Position numbers and translations under genes: made by a program
Source: Desulfobacterales bacterium
Lineage (GTDB): Bacteria > Desulfobacterota > Desulfobacteria > Desulfobacterales > UBA11574
Assembly (NCBI GenBank): GCA_030601485.1
Contig: JAUVTO010000001.1
Location: 1-38,945 of the forward strand
Direction of reading: 5' to 3'
Length of the DNA: 38,945 nt
Part shown: one piece after another, positions 31,222 to 38,945 of the stretch
Layout of the letters: every line of letters begins with the position of its first letter
How positions within the stretch are numbered: the stretch's first letter is position 1
The notes under the pieces: model-generated
The model's database searches: none
Seen by the model: only the letters and a program-made list of their open reading frames with translations
What the model was told of the DNA's origin: nothing

Positions 31222-31521
31222 TTACATAAAATTTGCCGACAATCTAAAAAGGCTGTTTACAACAAAGTTTTGCAGAAATATAATGCCTAAAATAACAATA
31301 ATTGGAGAAAAGTCTATACCGCCAAAATCAAAAGGTAATTTTGCACGGATGCGATACAGCACCGGTTCGGTAACATTGTGAATAAAACGAACGATCGGAT
31401 TGTAAGGGTCTGGATTCACCCAGGAAAGTATTGCCCGCGCTATAACAATCCACATGTAAAAGTGTAGAGCATAGTGAAGAACCACTGCAATAGCCTTTAA
31501 TAAATTGCCAATGATAAACAT
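31222..31521 (-). CDS. YggT family membrane protein
   Basis: The 99-residue protein has two hydrophobic segments (residues 5-28 and 74-90) around the family motif ARAILSWVNPDPYNPIVRFI and TEPVLYRIRAKLP. YggT proteins are linked to osmotic stress and to septum/thylakoid placement in some bacteria; function is not firmly known. First gene of the minus-strand run that continues with divIVA and pilT. The 246 bp to divergent proC is AT-rich and must hold both promoters. Confidence 0.92.
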   Translation of the reverse strand: MFIIGNLLKAIAVVLHYALHFYMWIVIARAILSWVNPDPYNPIVRFIHNVTEPVLYRIRAKLPFDFGGIDFSPIIVILGIIFLQNFVVNSLFRLSANFM

Positions 31522-31767
31522 ATAAACAATGAGCTTTCGATTTTTGTGTTAATTTTTTAATCAATCGATTTTCTATTCAGAAAATTAATTATATATTGAT
31601 GATAAGTCAAGATATTTCAGGCAAAATCATTGACATAGTAAACATTCAAACGATAAAAGTACATTTTATTGATGATTTAGCCGTTCAAATCCGTCCGGTT
31701 TTTAAGCAATTTATATGCAAAAAAACCTAATTATATCATTAAACATTATTAAGGGGGAATAAAATTC

Positions 31768-32613
31768 ATGTTAAAAAACAAAAAAATTGCCATAATCGGA
31801 ACAGGAAATATGGGGGAAGCCCTTTTAAGCGGGCTCATTTCTTCGGGATCATCCGATCCCAAAAATATTATTTGCACGGATGTTCGTGAAAATAAACTAA
31901 AATCCATCCAGGAAAAATACGGTGTCCATACCACAGCAGATAACGTCAAAGCGGTAGAAGCTTCAGAGATTATTATTTATGCGGTCAAACCTCAGATCAT
32001 TGCGTCAGTATTGAAGGAGACAGCGTCCTGCCTGGACATGTCAAAGCTCATCATCTCTATTGCCGCCGGTGTTCCTCTGGTTGCGATAGAGTCGTGTCTG
32101 AATAAAGAATTGCGTCTTATTCGAGTTATGCCCAACATCGCAGCTTTTGTTAAGGAGAGTGCTTCGGTGATTGCCGCCGGAGGAAAAGCCACCCAAGAAG
32201 ACATCAAACTGTCTCTGGCTATTTTCGACTCCATGGGGAAAAGCATCTTTCTTAAAGAAAATATTCTTATGGATGCAATTACCGGCTTAAGCGGCAGCGG
32301 GCCTGCCTATATCTTTTTAATTGTCGATGCCATGGCTGATGCCGGAGTAAAAGTGGGTCTATCAAGGGAAGATGCACTTTTTCTTTCATCTCAAACGGTT
32401 TTGGGCGCAGCAAAATTGTTGATTGAAACAAAAGAACATCCCGGCAGGTTAAAGGACATGGTTACCTCTCCGGGTGGAACAGCTATCGCCGGCATTCATA
32501 CTCTGGAAAAAGGCGGACTTCGAACCACCCTTATGAATGCCGTTGAGGCAGCTACAAAACGATCCCAAGAGCTGGGTGAAATTATGATTAAAAATTTTTC
32601 AAATGAACAGTAG
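31768..32613 (+). CDS. proC: pyrroline-5-carboxylate reductase
   Basis: Final step of proline synthesis, using NAD(P)H. The 281-residue protein has the Rossmann motif IIGTGNMGEAL, IYAVKPQI, RVMPNIAAFVKESAS, and the family signature in DMVTSPGGTAIAGIHTLEKGGLR. AAGGGGG is a strong ribosome binding site. It is the first gene of a plus-strand run with the AOR-family gene 27 bases later. Confidence 0.96.
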   Translation: MLKNKKIAIIGTGNMGEALLSGLISSGSSDPKNIICTDVRENKLKSIQEKYGVHTTADNVKAVEASEIIIYAVKPQIIASVLKETASCLDMSKLIISIAAGVPLVAIESCLNKELRLIRVMPNIAAFVKESASVIAAGGKATQEDIKLSLAIFDSMGKSIFLKENILMDAITGLSGSGPAYIFLIVDAMADAGVKVGLSREDALFLSSQTVLGAAKLLIETKEHPGRLKDMVTSPGGTAIAGIHTLEKGGLRTTLMNAVEAATKRSQELGEIMIKNFSNEQ

Positions 32614-32640
32614 ATTGTCATAGCATAAGGGGTTGATATA

Positions 32641-34782
32641 ATGGCAGAATATAAAATGGAATCGCTCAAGACATTCAATTATGACAGGCCGGTTATTGAA
32701 AAGGGTTATGCAAACCAGACCCTTTGTATAGACATTTCTGATGGTGTCATTTCCATTAAGCCGGTTACTGAGAAAATGAAAAACGTCTTTATCGGCGGCA
32801 AAGGTTTTGATCTCTGGCTTCTATGGAATGCTGTCAACAGCACAACAAAGTGGAATGATCCTGAAAACGCAATATGTATCGCGTCCGGTCCTATGGGCGG
32901 GACACCCGTATATCCCGGTTCCGGCAAAAGTATTGTCACCACCATTTCTCCGTTAACAGGGTCCGTGATAGACTCTAATGTGGGAGGTTATTTTGGTCCT
33001 TATCTTAAGTTTTCCGGATTTGATGCTCTGGAAGTTACGGGAAAAACCTCAAAAGATGTTGTAATTTTTATTGATGGCATTGATGAGAAGGTTCAGATCT
33101 TCAAGGCGTCGGGATTACCGGATGATTCCTATACTCTTTCTGCAATATTAACAGAACGTTTCGCCAAAGGGAAACCGCGTAATATTTCTGTAGTTTCCAC
33201 AGGGCCGGGTGCCAAAAACACACGGATGGGATGCCTGAACTTTACCTGGTATGATCTCAAACGAAAGCGTGCCAGATATAAACAGGCGGGACGCGGGGGT
33301 ATCGGCGGTGTCTTTGCTGATAAAGGTATCAAAGCCATTGTGGCACGCTGGGACACGGTCACAAGCAAGACAAACAATCCTGCAAATGCGAATACATTAA
33401 AAGAAGTTGGGAGAAAGCACTCCAGGGAAGTTGTGGAACTTGATCCCAAACAAAACCAAATGGCACAAATCGGAACCACCCACCTTGTTCCGATTATGAA
33501 TGATTTTGATCTGCTGCCGACCCATAATTTCCAATACGGGCAGCATTCAGAGGCAGACAATATTGGCCAGGAGGTTTTCAGACGCATATTTGATCCCGGC
33601 TATGACGGGTGTTGGATTGGATGTACACTTGCCTGCTCCCATGGTGTCAAAGACTTTGTTCCTCTCACGGGTCCATACAAAGGGATCAAAGTTTTTGTAG
33701 ATGGGCCCGAATATGAAACCATCGCCGGCTGTGGTTCAAATCTGGGTATTTTTGACCCGCATACGATTATTGAAATGAATTTTTACTGTGACACCTATGG
33801 CCTCGACACCATTTCAGTAGGCACCTCCACGGCCTTTGCCATGGAGTGCTTTGAGATGGGCTTGATAAACGAAACCCATACCCACGGGATGAACCTTTCA
33901 TTCGGCAATCGGTCGGCCGCACTCGAGGTTGTTCATCAAATGGCCCGAGGAGAGGGTTTTGGACAGATTATAGGCAGGGGAGTTCGTGAAATGAAAACAA
34001 TTTTTTCCAGAGACTATGGTGCCGACCCCGATCTTATGCAGGATATCGGCATGGAGGCAAAGGGCCTGGAATTTTCCGAGTATATGACCAAAGAATCACT
34101 TGCCCAGCAGGGGGGATACGGTCTTGCGCTGAAAGGCCCGCAGCATGACGAGGCATGGTTGATCTTTCTTGATATGGTGCATAATTTTATGCCGACTTTT
34201 GAGCAGAAAGCGGAGGCGCTGCACTGGTTTCCCATGTTCCGAACATGGTTTGGTTTATGCGGACTGTGCAAGCTCCCTTGGAATGATGTTGTACCCGAGG
34301 ATAATAAGGACACCCAGGAGCCCGCAAAGGTTATGAAACACGTCGAGTGGTATGCAGATTATTACACTTCAGTTACCGGGAGGCAGACAACCGCTGACGG
34401 CCTTATCCGAATGAGTGAGGCGGTTTATAATTTCCAGCGTATTTTCAACCTTAAAATGGGTTTTGGGCAACGGGAGCATGATAATATTCCCTATCGCGCG
34501 GTGGGTCCGGTAAAAACCGTTGAGTACGAATCCCGGGCCGAGCGTTACGACAAGCAGCTGGTTGAAAAGCATAACGTCGATATCACCGGAAAGACTACGG
34601 AAGAAAAAATAGCGCTGTTGCGTGAGTTTCGCGAAAAGCTTTATGAAAAACTAAAAGATGCGGTATATAAACGCCGAGGATGGACCAACAACGGAATCCC
34701 GACGGTGGAAACCGTGAAGCGGCTGGGTATCGATTTTCCCGAGGTTCTGGAATTGCTCAGGGCCCACGGTGTTGAATCATGA
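32641..34782 (+). CDS. aldehyde:ferredoxin oxidoreductase family enzyme
   Basis: A 713-residue tungsto/molybdo-bis-pterin enzyme with a [4Fe-4S] cluster that oxidises aldehydes (or related substrates) and feeds ferredoxin. The AOR N-terminal domain spans about 25-235 (FIGGKGFDLWLLWN, GPMGGTPVYPGSGK, RGGIGGVFADKGIKAIV). Cluster ligands are C324, C328 and C332, in the pattern Cx3Cx3C, and C540 in WFGLCGLC. AOR itself has Cx2Cx3C, so the first interval is one residue longer here. The subfamily (AOR, BamB-like or other) and substrate are unclear. It overlaps the moaD-like gene by 4 bases (ATGA). Confidence 0.9.
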   Translation: MAEYKMESLKTFNYDRPVIEKGYANQTLCIDISDGVISIKPVTEKMKNVFIGGKGFDLWLLWNAVNSTTKWNDPENAICIASGPMGGTPVYPGSGKSIVTTISPLTGSVIDSNVGGYFGPYLKFSGFDALEVTGKTSKDVVIFIDGIDEKVQIFKASGLPDDSYTLSAILTERFAKGKPRNISVVSTGPGAKNTRMGCLNFTWYDLKRKRARYKQAGRGGIGGVFADKGIKAIVARWDTVTSKTNNPANANTLKEVGRKHSREVVELDPKQNQMAQIGTTHLVPIMNDFDLLPTHNFQYGQHSEADNIGQEVFRRIFDPGYDGCWIGCTLACSHGVKDFVPLTGPYKGIKVFVDGPEYETIAGCGSNLGIFDPHTIIEMNFYCDTYGLDTISVGTSTAFAMECFEMGLINETHTHGMNLSFGNRSAALEVVHQMARGEGFGQIIGRGVREMKTIFSRDYGADPDLMQDIGMEAKGLEFSEYMTKESLAQQGGYGLALKGPQHDEAWLIFLDMVHNFMPTFEQKAEALHWFPMFRTWFGLCGLCKLPWNDVVPEDNKDTQEPAKVMKHVEWYADYYTSVTGRQTTADGLIRMSEAVYNFQRIFNLKMGFGQREHDNIPYRAVGPVKTVEYESRAERYDKQLVEKHNVDITGKTTEEKIALLREFREKLYEKLKDAVYKRRGWTNNGIPTVETVKRLGIDFPEVLELLRAHGVES

Positions 34783-34976
34783 TCAAGGTAAATGGGAAAA
34801 AACATTCCTGGTACGAAGGAATGACAATTAAAGATCTTCTCAAGGATGTTAACAATTCCCATCTTTATGCGGTGGTACGTATCAATGAGAAACACATCTC
34901 CAGACCTTATTTTGAAAAAACCCTGGTTCCTGATAACTCAGAAGTGTTTTTGATACCCATGATTGCAGGAGGGTAA
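34779..34976 (+). CDS. MoaD/ThiS family small sulfur carrier
   Basis: A 65-residue beta-grasp protein ending in Gly-Gly (IPMIAGG), as required for activation to a thiocarboxylate. Start and the AOR stop share ATGA, so translation is coupled. The most likely use is sulfur donation for the dithiolene of the tungsten/molybdenum pterin of the preceding enzyme; ThiS or another carrier is possible. Typical length for the family is 65-90. Confidence 0.88.
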   Translation: MIKVNGKKHSWYEGMTIKDLLKDVNNSHLYAVVRINEKHISRPYFEKTLVPDNSEVFLIPMIAGG

Positions 34977-34988
34977 CCAAGGAAAAAC

Positions 34989-35687
34989 ATGTTTACTGAG
35001 GCAGTATCATTTCCTGCAGCCTTTCTTGCGGGATTTCTCTCTTTCTTATCACCGTGTGTGCTACCGCTCATACCCGCATACTTTACTTTTATTACGGGTT
35101 TTTCCCTGGAAGAATTGACCGAAAACCGTAATTCGGAAATAAGAAAAAAAGTCTTTCTTTCAACCGTTTCATTTGTTTCCGGGTTCTCCCTGATCTTTAT
35201 CCTGATGGGTGCTTCGGCCTCTTATCTTGGAAGCTTAATGTTCAACTATCGAGGATTAATAAGGATTATCGGCGGTATTTTGATTATCCTTATGGGTGTC
35301 CATTTAACCGGTATCATCCGTATCCCCGGTCTGGATGTTGAAAAACGGATTCATATGGAAAAAAAGCCCTTGCATTTTTTAGGAATCGTTATTATCGGTA
35401 TGGCGTTTGGAGCCGGATGGAGTCCTTGTATCGGGCCTCTGCTGGGATCGATTCTTATCATTGCCGGCAGTCAGGAAACGGTCTGGCAAGGGATTGTGCT
35501 TCTTGCCATCTATTCCTCCGGGCTGGCACTACCTTTTATTATCATGTCCGTTTTTATCCATCTCCTGCTGATCGTTATTAAAAAGGCTTCCCGTGTCTTA
35601 CAATACGTCAACGCGGCTGCGGGTATTCTGCTGATTATTGTGGGGCTGATTCTTGTGACGAATAAGCTGTATGTGTTAATCGGCTGA
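34989..35687 (+). CDS. CcdA-type thiol-disulfide transmembrane protein
   Basis: The 232-residue protein has six hydrophobic helices and the two CcdA/DsbD marks: SFLSPCVLPLIPAY (C23) and GWSPCIGPLLG (C147). The pair carries electrons from cytoplasmic thioredoxin across the membrane, usually for cytochrome c maturation or periplasmic disulfide reduction. It follows the MoaD-like gene by 12 bases with an AAGGA ribosome binding site, so it is probably in the same transcript as the AOR-family gene. No ccmG/resA-like thioredoxin is adjacent. Confidence 0.93.
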   Translation: MFTEAVSFPAAFLAGFLSFLSPCVLPLIPAYFTFITGFSLEELTENRNSEIRKKVFLSTVSFVSGFSLIFILMGASASYLGSLMFNYRGLIRIIGGILIILMGVHLTGIIRIPGLDVEKRIHMEKKPLHFLGIVIIGMAFGAGWSPCIGPLLGSILIIAGSQETVWQGIVLLAIYSSGLALPFIIMSVFIHLLLIVIKKASRVLQYVNAAAGILLIIVGLILVTNKLYVLIG

Positions 35688-35707
35688 AGCGAATTGTCAT
35701 GAAGAAC

Positions 35708-35853
35708 TTTAGACCTTTGAAAAACGCCCCCTTTTGCCCAATTCCGGCGTCAGGCTCAAATTTTAATCCTCAAAATACTCAATGTATTCCTGTGGTTAAA
35801 ATTTTCGCCTTCCTTGGCCTTGAACAAAATTGAACATTTTTGAAAGGTCTAAA
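35708..35853. repeat. palindromic intergenic element, family A copy 2
   Basis: Nearly identical to the element at 3095-3235, in the same orientation, with termini TTTAGACCTTTGAAAAACG and CATTTTTGAAAGGTCTAAA. It lies between the ends of convergent ccdA and the 85-residue membrane protein gene, so it could also act as a transcription stop. Confidence 0.85.
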
Positions 35854-35858
35854 ATTAT

Positions 35859-36116
35859 CTATTTTGAAAACCGGCGGGAATATCTTCTGATCAGGCGGAT
35901 TGTTGTGGAAATAATAACACCTCCGCTCATTACCACAAGAAGAACAGGCACCCAAACATGCTCATGATACGCTATGTTTTCGCGTGCAGCCGAAATACCT
36001 GCAAAACCAAATAAGACCACAGTGAACATGAAAAAAATTGCAATATAACATGCCGCTTCAGAGTCATACCAGGGAACGATTACCTTTCTAAATAGCGGAT
36101 TTTGATCGATACGCAT
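35859..36116 (-). CDS. 85-residue two-helix membrane protein
   Basis: Not recognised. Basic N-terminus (MRIDQNPLFRKVIVPWYDSE), helix 1 at about 24-44, a short His-containing loop (ENIAYHEHVWVP), helix 2 at about 51-70, and a strongly basic C-terminus (RLIRRYSRRFSK). No clear ribosome binding site. It starts 21 bases after the nrdJ stop and so is likely co-transcribed. Function unknown. Confidence 0.65.
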   Translation of the reverse strand: MRIDQNPLFRKVIVPWYDSEAACYIAIFFMFTVVLFGFAGISAARENIAYHEHVWVPVLLVVMSGGVIISTTIRLIRRYSRRFSK

Positions 36117-36137
36117 GATTGTACGAGTCAGGTATTA

Positions 36138-38624
36138 TTACCCGCATTTGGTAAAGCCGCAGAAATGGCACATCATACAGCCCTCTTCAAAGCTGACGGT
36201 ATTCCCGCATTCCGGGCAGATTTCTCCAAGGAGGCTGTTACCATATCCGTGCTTTTTATAAGATCCGTCTTTCAAGTATCTTTTCTCAAGGACCCTACCA
36301 ATCGCATCCGGTATTGACAAAACCAGGCCCCCTTCTTGAAAAACAGGATGCTCGCCGCCGATACCCTTTATTTGTTCTACAACTTTTTCTACGCGCACCC
36401 CGGATCTGAAGGCCAGCGAAACCAGCCTGCCTATGGCTTCGGTTTTTGCTGTGGTGGACCGCCCGGATTTGCCGATTGTGGCAAACACCTCAAAAGGATG
36501 TCCGTCCAATTCGGTTACAGTGACATAAAGTTGGCCATATCCTGTATTTATCTTGGAAGTGAACCCTTCAAGTGTTTCCGGACGTTCTTTGACTGTGGCA
36601 ATAGAAGTGTCAACAAGTTTGTCCTTTGCAGCAATCGAAAGCACCTGATTTTCCTTGCTCCCGTCCCTGTATATAGTAACTCCTTTGCAATCCAGCTCGG
36701 AAGCCAAATTATAGATCTTTAATACATCGTCCACTGTGGCATCACGGGGCAGGTTGACAGTTTTAGAAACCGCGTTGTCAGTGTGCTTCTGAAATGCGGC
36801 TTGCATACGGATGTGCCATTCGGGGGATATATCATGTGCCGTTACAAAGACTTTGCGAACATCCTCCGGAATTTCTTCTATATGCTGAATACCCCCTTCA
36901 AGGGCAATGGTATCCATCAACTCGGAACTATAGAAACCTCTCTCTTTAGCCACGTGTTCAAAGTATGGGTTTACCTCTAATAATTTGTCATTATCCATAA
37001 CGTTTCTAACAAAACTCAAGGCAAAAAGCGGTTCCACGCCGCTTGAGCAGTTCGCAATTATACTCAATGTGCCGGTCGGTGCAATGGTGGTCGTGGAGGC
37101 ATTTCGATAGGTACATCCTTTTTGGTTTTTAAAAATGCTCTTATCAAAATTTTCAAAAATCCCTCTTTTTTCAGCCAGACATTTTGAGGCTTCGTGGGAT
37201 TCTTTTTGAATGAAACCCATCACTTGTTCGGCTAATTCAAGGGCCCTTTCCGAGTTATAAGGAATTTTCAACTGATAAAGCAAATCTGCAAAACCCATGA
37301 CCCCTAAACCAATTTTACGATTACCTTTAACCATTTCGTCGATTTCAGCAAGGGGGTATTTGGACATATCAATAGTATTGTCCAAAAAGCGGACACTCCA
37401 AAATACGATATCTTTTAAGCCCTTGTAGTCGACGGCCGGTTCTCCGTCAGTATACGTAACAAACCTGGCCAGATTGATGGAGCCCAAATTGCATGCTTCC
37501 ATTGGAAGCAACGGTTGTTCTCCACAAGGATTGGTGCTCTCTATTTCTCCCAATGCAGGGGTCGGATTATCCTTGTTAAGTCTGTCTAAAAAAATGACGC
37601 CGGGATCTCCGTTTTTCCAGGCCTGTTCCACCAGAGCCTGGTAAACTTCTGCGGCATTCAGCTCTCCGACCTTTTTCTTTTCACGAGGGTCTATCAGGTC
37701 GTAGTTGTTTTGTTTTGCAACCGCTTTCATGAACACATCCGTGACACCGACCGAAATATTGAAGTTATTCAGTTCATTATTATTTTTCTTACTGTAAATA
37801 AAACCCATGACATCCGGGTGATCTACCCTTAAAATGGCCATGTTGGCCCCCCGGCGAGTTCCTCCCTGTTTGACCTGCTCTGTTGCCGTATTAAAGATTT
37901 TCATAAACGAAACCGGTCCGGAGGCAATTCCGCCGGTTGTTCCCACCCTGCTGTTTTTTGGTCGCAGACGTGAAAAGGAAAAACCGGTTCCGCCGCCCGA
38001 CTTATGGATCATAGCGGCATTTTTTAAAGAATCAAAAATCCCATCCATACTGTCCTCAATGGGAAGAACAAAGCAGGCTGCCAGTTGACCCAGTCTGCGT
38101 CCCGCATTCATCAGTGTCGGTGAATTTGGCAAAAATTTAAGCTCCGTCATCATATTGTAAAAAATGTTTTCCATTTTTTTCACATCGGTGTCGCTGCCAT
38201 AGTTTTTCTCAGCCTTTGCGATGTGCCGGGCAACCCTTTTGAACATTCTTTCCGAAGTCTCGGTTACCCTGCCCTTGTTGTCCTTTTTAAGATATCTTCT
38301 TTTCAATACATTTTTTGCATTTTCTGAAAGTTTCAGACCATTTTTTATAAACATGGACTTATCCAACCGAATCGGCGAGATATTTTTGAGTCCGTATTCC
38401 AGCAATTTGGTCTGAATAATTTTATCTATGACTGGCATGGTAATGGTATGATTTTTCATGCCGTCGATTTCTTCTCGCAGAAATCGGCTGATATCCATGG
38501 CCTGGTCGGCTTCAATGGGGTTTTCTTTTGTAAGGCTGTCTGAAAACAGATGATCATCCCACTTGTAGATCGTCAAATCGAAATTTCCCTGTTCCGTAAT
38601 TAATATTTTACCTTTTGAACCCAT
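36138..38624 (-). CDS. nrdJ: B12-dependent ribonucleotide reductase (class II)
   Basis: Reduces ribonucleotides using adenosylcobalamin, so it works with or without oxygen. The 828-residue protein has the redox pair C184 (LAACFVLP) and its partner in the large barrel, NPCGE at 365-369 with radical C367, and the C-terminal zinc-like CPECG...CHFCGFTKCG (cysteines that reduce the active site). AGGAGA precedes the ATG. It is the first gene of its run. The cobalamin riboswitch in this window is not upstream of it; the 320 bp before it holds a family A repeat and no riboswitch blocks. Confidence 0.97.
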   Translation of the reverse strand: MGSKGKILITEQGNFDLTIYKWDDHLFSDSLTKENPIEADQAMDISRFLREEIDGMKNHTITMPVIDKIIQTKLLEYGLKNISPIRLDKSMFIKNGLKLSENAKNVLKRRYLKKDNKGRVTETSERMFKRVARHIAKAEKNYGSDTDVKKMENIFYNMMTELKFLPNSPTLMNAGRRLGQLAACFVLPIEDSMDGIFDSLKNAAMIHKSGGGTGFSFSRLRPKNSRVGTTGGIASGPVSFMKIFNTATEQVKQGGTRRGANMAILRVDHPDVMGFIYSKKNNNELNNFNISVGVTDVFMKAVAKQNNYDLIDPREKKKVGELNAAEVYQALVEQAWKNGDPGVIFLDRLNKDNPTPALGEIESTNPCGEQPLLPMEACNLGSINLARFVTYTDGEPAVDYKGLKDIVFWSVRFLDNTIDMSKYPLAEIDEMVKGNRKIGLGVMGFADLLYQLKIPYNSERALELAEQVMGFIQKESHEASKCLAEKRGIFENFDKSIFKNQKGCTYRNASTTTIAPTGTLSIIANCSSGVEPLFALSFVRNVMDNDKLLEVNPYFEHVAKERGFYSSELMDTIALEGGIQHIEEIPEDVRKVFVTAHDISPEWHIRMQAAFQKHTDNAVSKTVNLPRDATVDDVLKIYNLASELDCKGVTIYRDGSKENQVLSIAAKDKLVDTSIATVKERPETLEGFTSKINTGYGQLYVTVTELDGHPFEVFATIGKSGRSTTAKTEAIGRLVSLAFRSGVRVEKVVEQIKGIGGEHPVFQEGGLVLSIPDAIGRVLEKRYLKDGSYKKHGYGNSLLGEICPECGNTVSFEEGCMMCHFCGFTKCG

Positions 38625-38804
38625 CGCCCTTCTCCTGTATGGTTGTTATTAGAATCTTATGGAATTTATCTTGATCAATACCATTTGTATAAAAATATGG
38701 AAACAAATTGTTTTGCCGGAAGTAAAGAAGTTCGGCCCAGAGGATCCGCACTCAGTATCAAAAATAAAAACAAACCTACCAGAATGAACGACCTTCTGTA
38801 AGTA
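38625..38804. other. upstream region of nrdJ, no gene seen
   Basis: No open frame or RNA motif could be supported. The minus strand contains TATACAAAT with TTGTTT about 10 bases upstream, a weak promoter candidate. No NrdR box or B12 riboswitch block is visible. Confidence 0.4.
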
Positions 38805-38945
38805 GTGCCTGAACGAAAACTGTCTTTTCCGCCAATATCTGCGTCAGACTCAAATTTTAATCCTCGAAATACTACCAGTATTACTGTGGTTAAAATTTTC
38901 GTCTTCCTTGATCTTAACGAAAAATCCTAGTTTTCGTTCGGGCAC
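38805..38945. repeat. palindromic intergenic element, family A copy 3, at window edge
   Basis: The core (CGTCAGACTCAAATTTTAATCC ... GTGGTTAAAATTTTCGTCTTCC) is shared with the other copies. The terminal stem is a different sequence, GTGCCTGAACGAAAACT against AGTTTTCGTTCGGGCAC, 16 of 17 complementary. The tip has changed from AATAC/GTATT to AATACT/AGTATT. The copy ends at the last base of the window and may extend further. Confidence 0.8.

Noticed and set aside
38625..38945. A B12 riboswitch or NrdR box upstream of nrdJ
   Set aside because: I looked for both because the enzyme uses B12 and the window has a B12 riboswitch; none of the conserved blocks or NrdR-type repeats is present.

Overview
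The window looks like chromosomal DNA of a strictly anaerobic, sulfate-reducing member of the Desulfobacterota (former Deltaproteobacteria, probably Desulfobacteraceae-like). The evidence is a bona fide DsrC with both C-terminal cysteines, a siroheme-decarboxylase-type Lrp/AsnC protein, a tungsten/molybdenum aldehyde:ferredoxin oxidoreductase family enzyme with its own MoaD-like protein, a B12-dependent class II ribonucleotide reductase, a large-type bacterial SRP RNA, and many dispersed hairpin repeats between genes. Most of the window is housekeeping. I see no rRNA, phage, transposase, CRISPR array or toxin cluster.

Layout. 1-2.7 kb (minus): a truncated ATP-grasp protein behind ddl, a two-helix SHOCT-like membrane protein and a DUF1992 protein. 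About 3.05 kb: a tRNA with CAT anticodon. 3.4-8.6 kb (minus): mnmG, a CbpA-type DnaJ, hpt and an acidic zinc-ribbon/DUF3426 membrane protein in one run. 8.8-13.2 kb: a YhcC-type radical SAM protein (plus), a 49-residue membrane peptide gene (minus), nadE and miaA (minus). 13.4-15.8 kb (plus): dsrC with its terminator, yjbQ, a siroheme decarboxylase subunit and a nitrilase-family amidase. 15.9-16.5 kb (minus): a cobalamin riboswitch and terminator ahead of an unrecognised 86-residue protein. 16.6-19.2 kb (minus): grpE-dnaK. 19.5-19.7 kb (minus): SRP RNA. 20.1-26.7 kb (plus): DUF3568 lipoprotein, tilS, ftsH, folP, a YbbR-like protein and coaX. 26.6-31.5 kb (minus): yggT, a DivIVA-domain protein, pilT, a pilU-like ATPase, a zinc-ribbon/pseudo-receiver protein and a metallo-beta-lactamase-fold protein. 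31.8-35.7 kb (plus): proC, AOR-family oxidoreductase, MoaD-like protein and CcdA-like protein. 35.9-38.6 kb (minus): nrdJ and a small membrane protein.

The least explained parts are: (i) the riboswitch-controlled 86-residue gene; (ii) two families of palindromic intergenic elements, three copies each, one of which keeps its core but swaps its terminal stem for a different, still complementary sequence; (iii) the 49-residue membrane protein gene with a perfect ribosome binding site; (iv) a zinc-ribbon protein with a degenerate receiver domain that follows the pilT/pilU pair; and (v) an acidic zinc-ribbon protein with four regularly spaced copies of a short LDLSDxEELL-like motif. All assignments come from reading the sequence and family knowledge; no database search was run.
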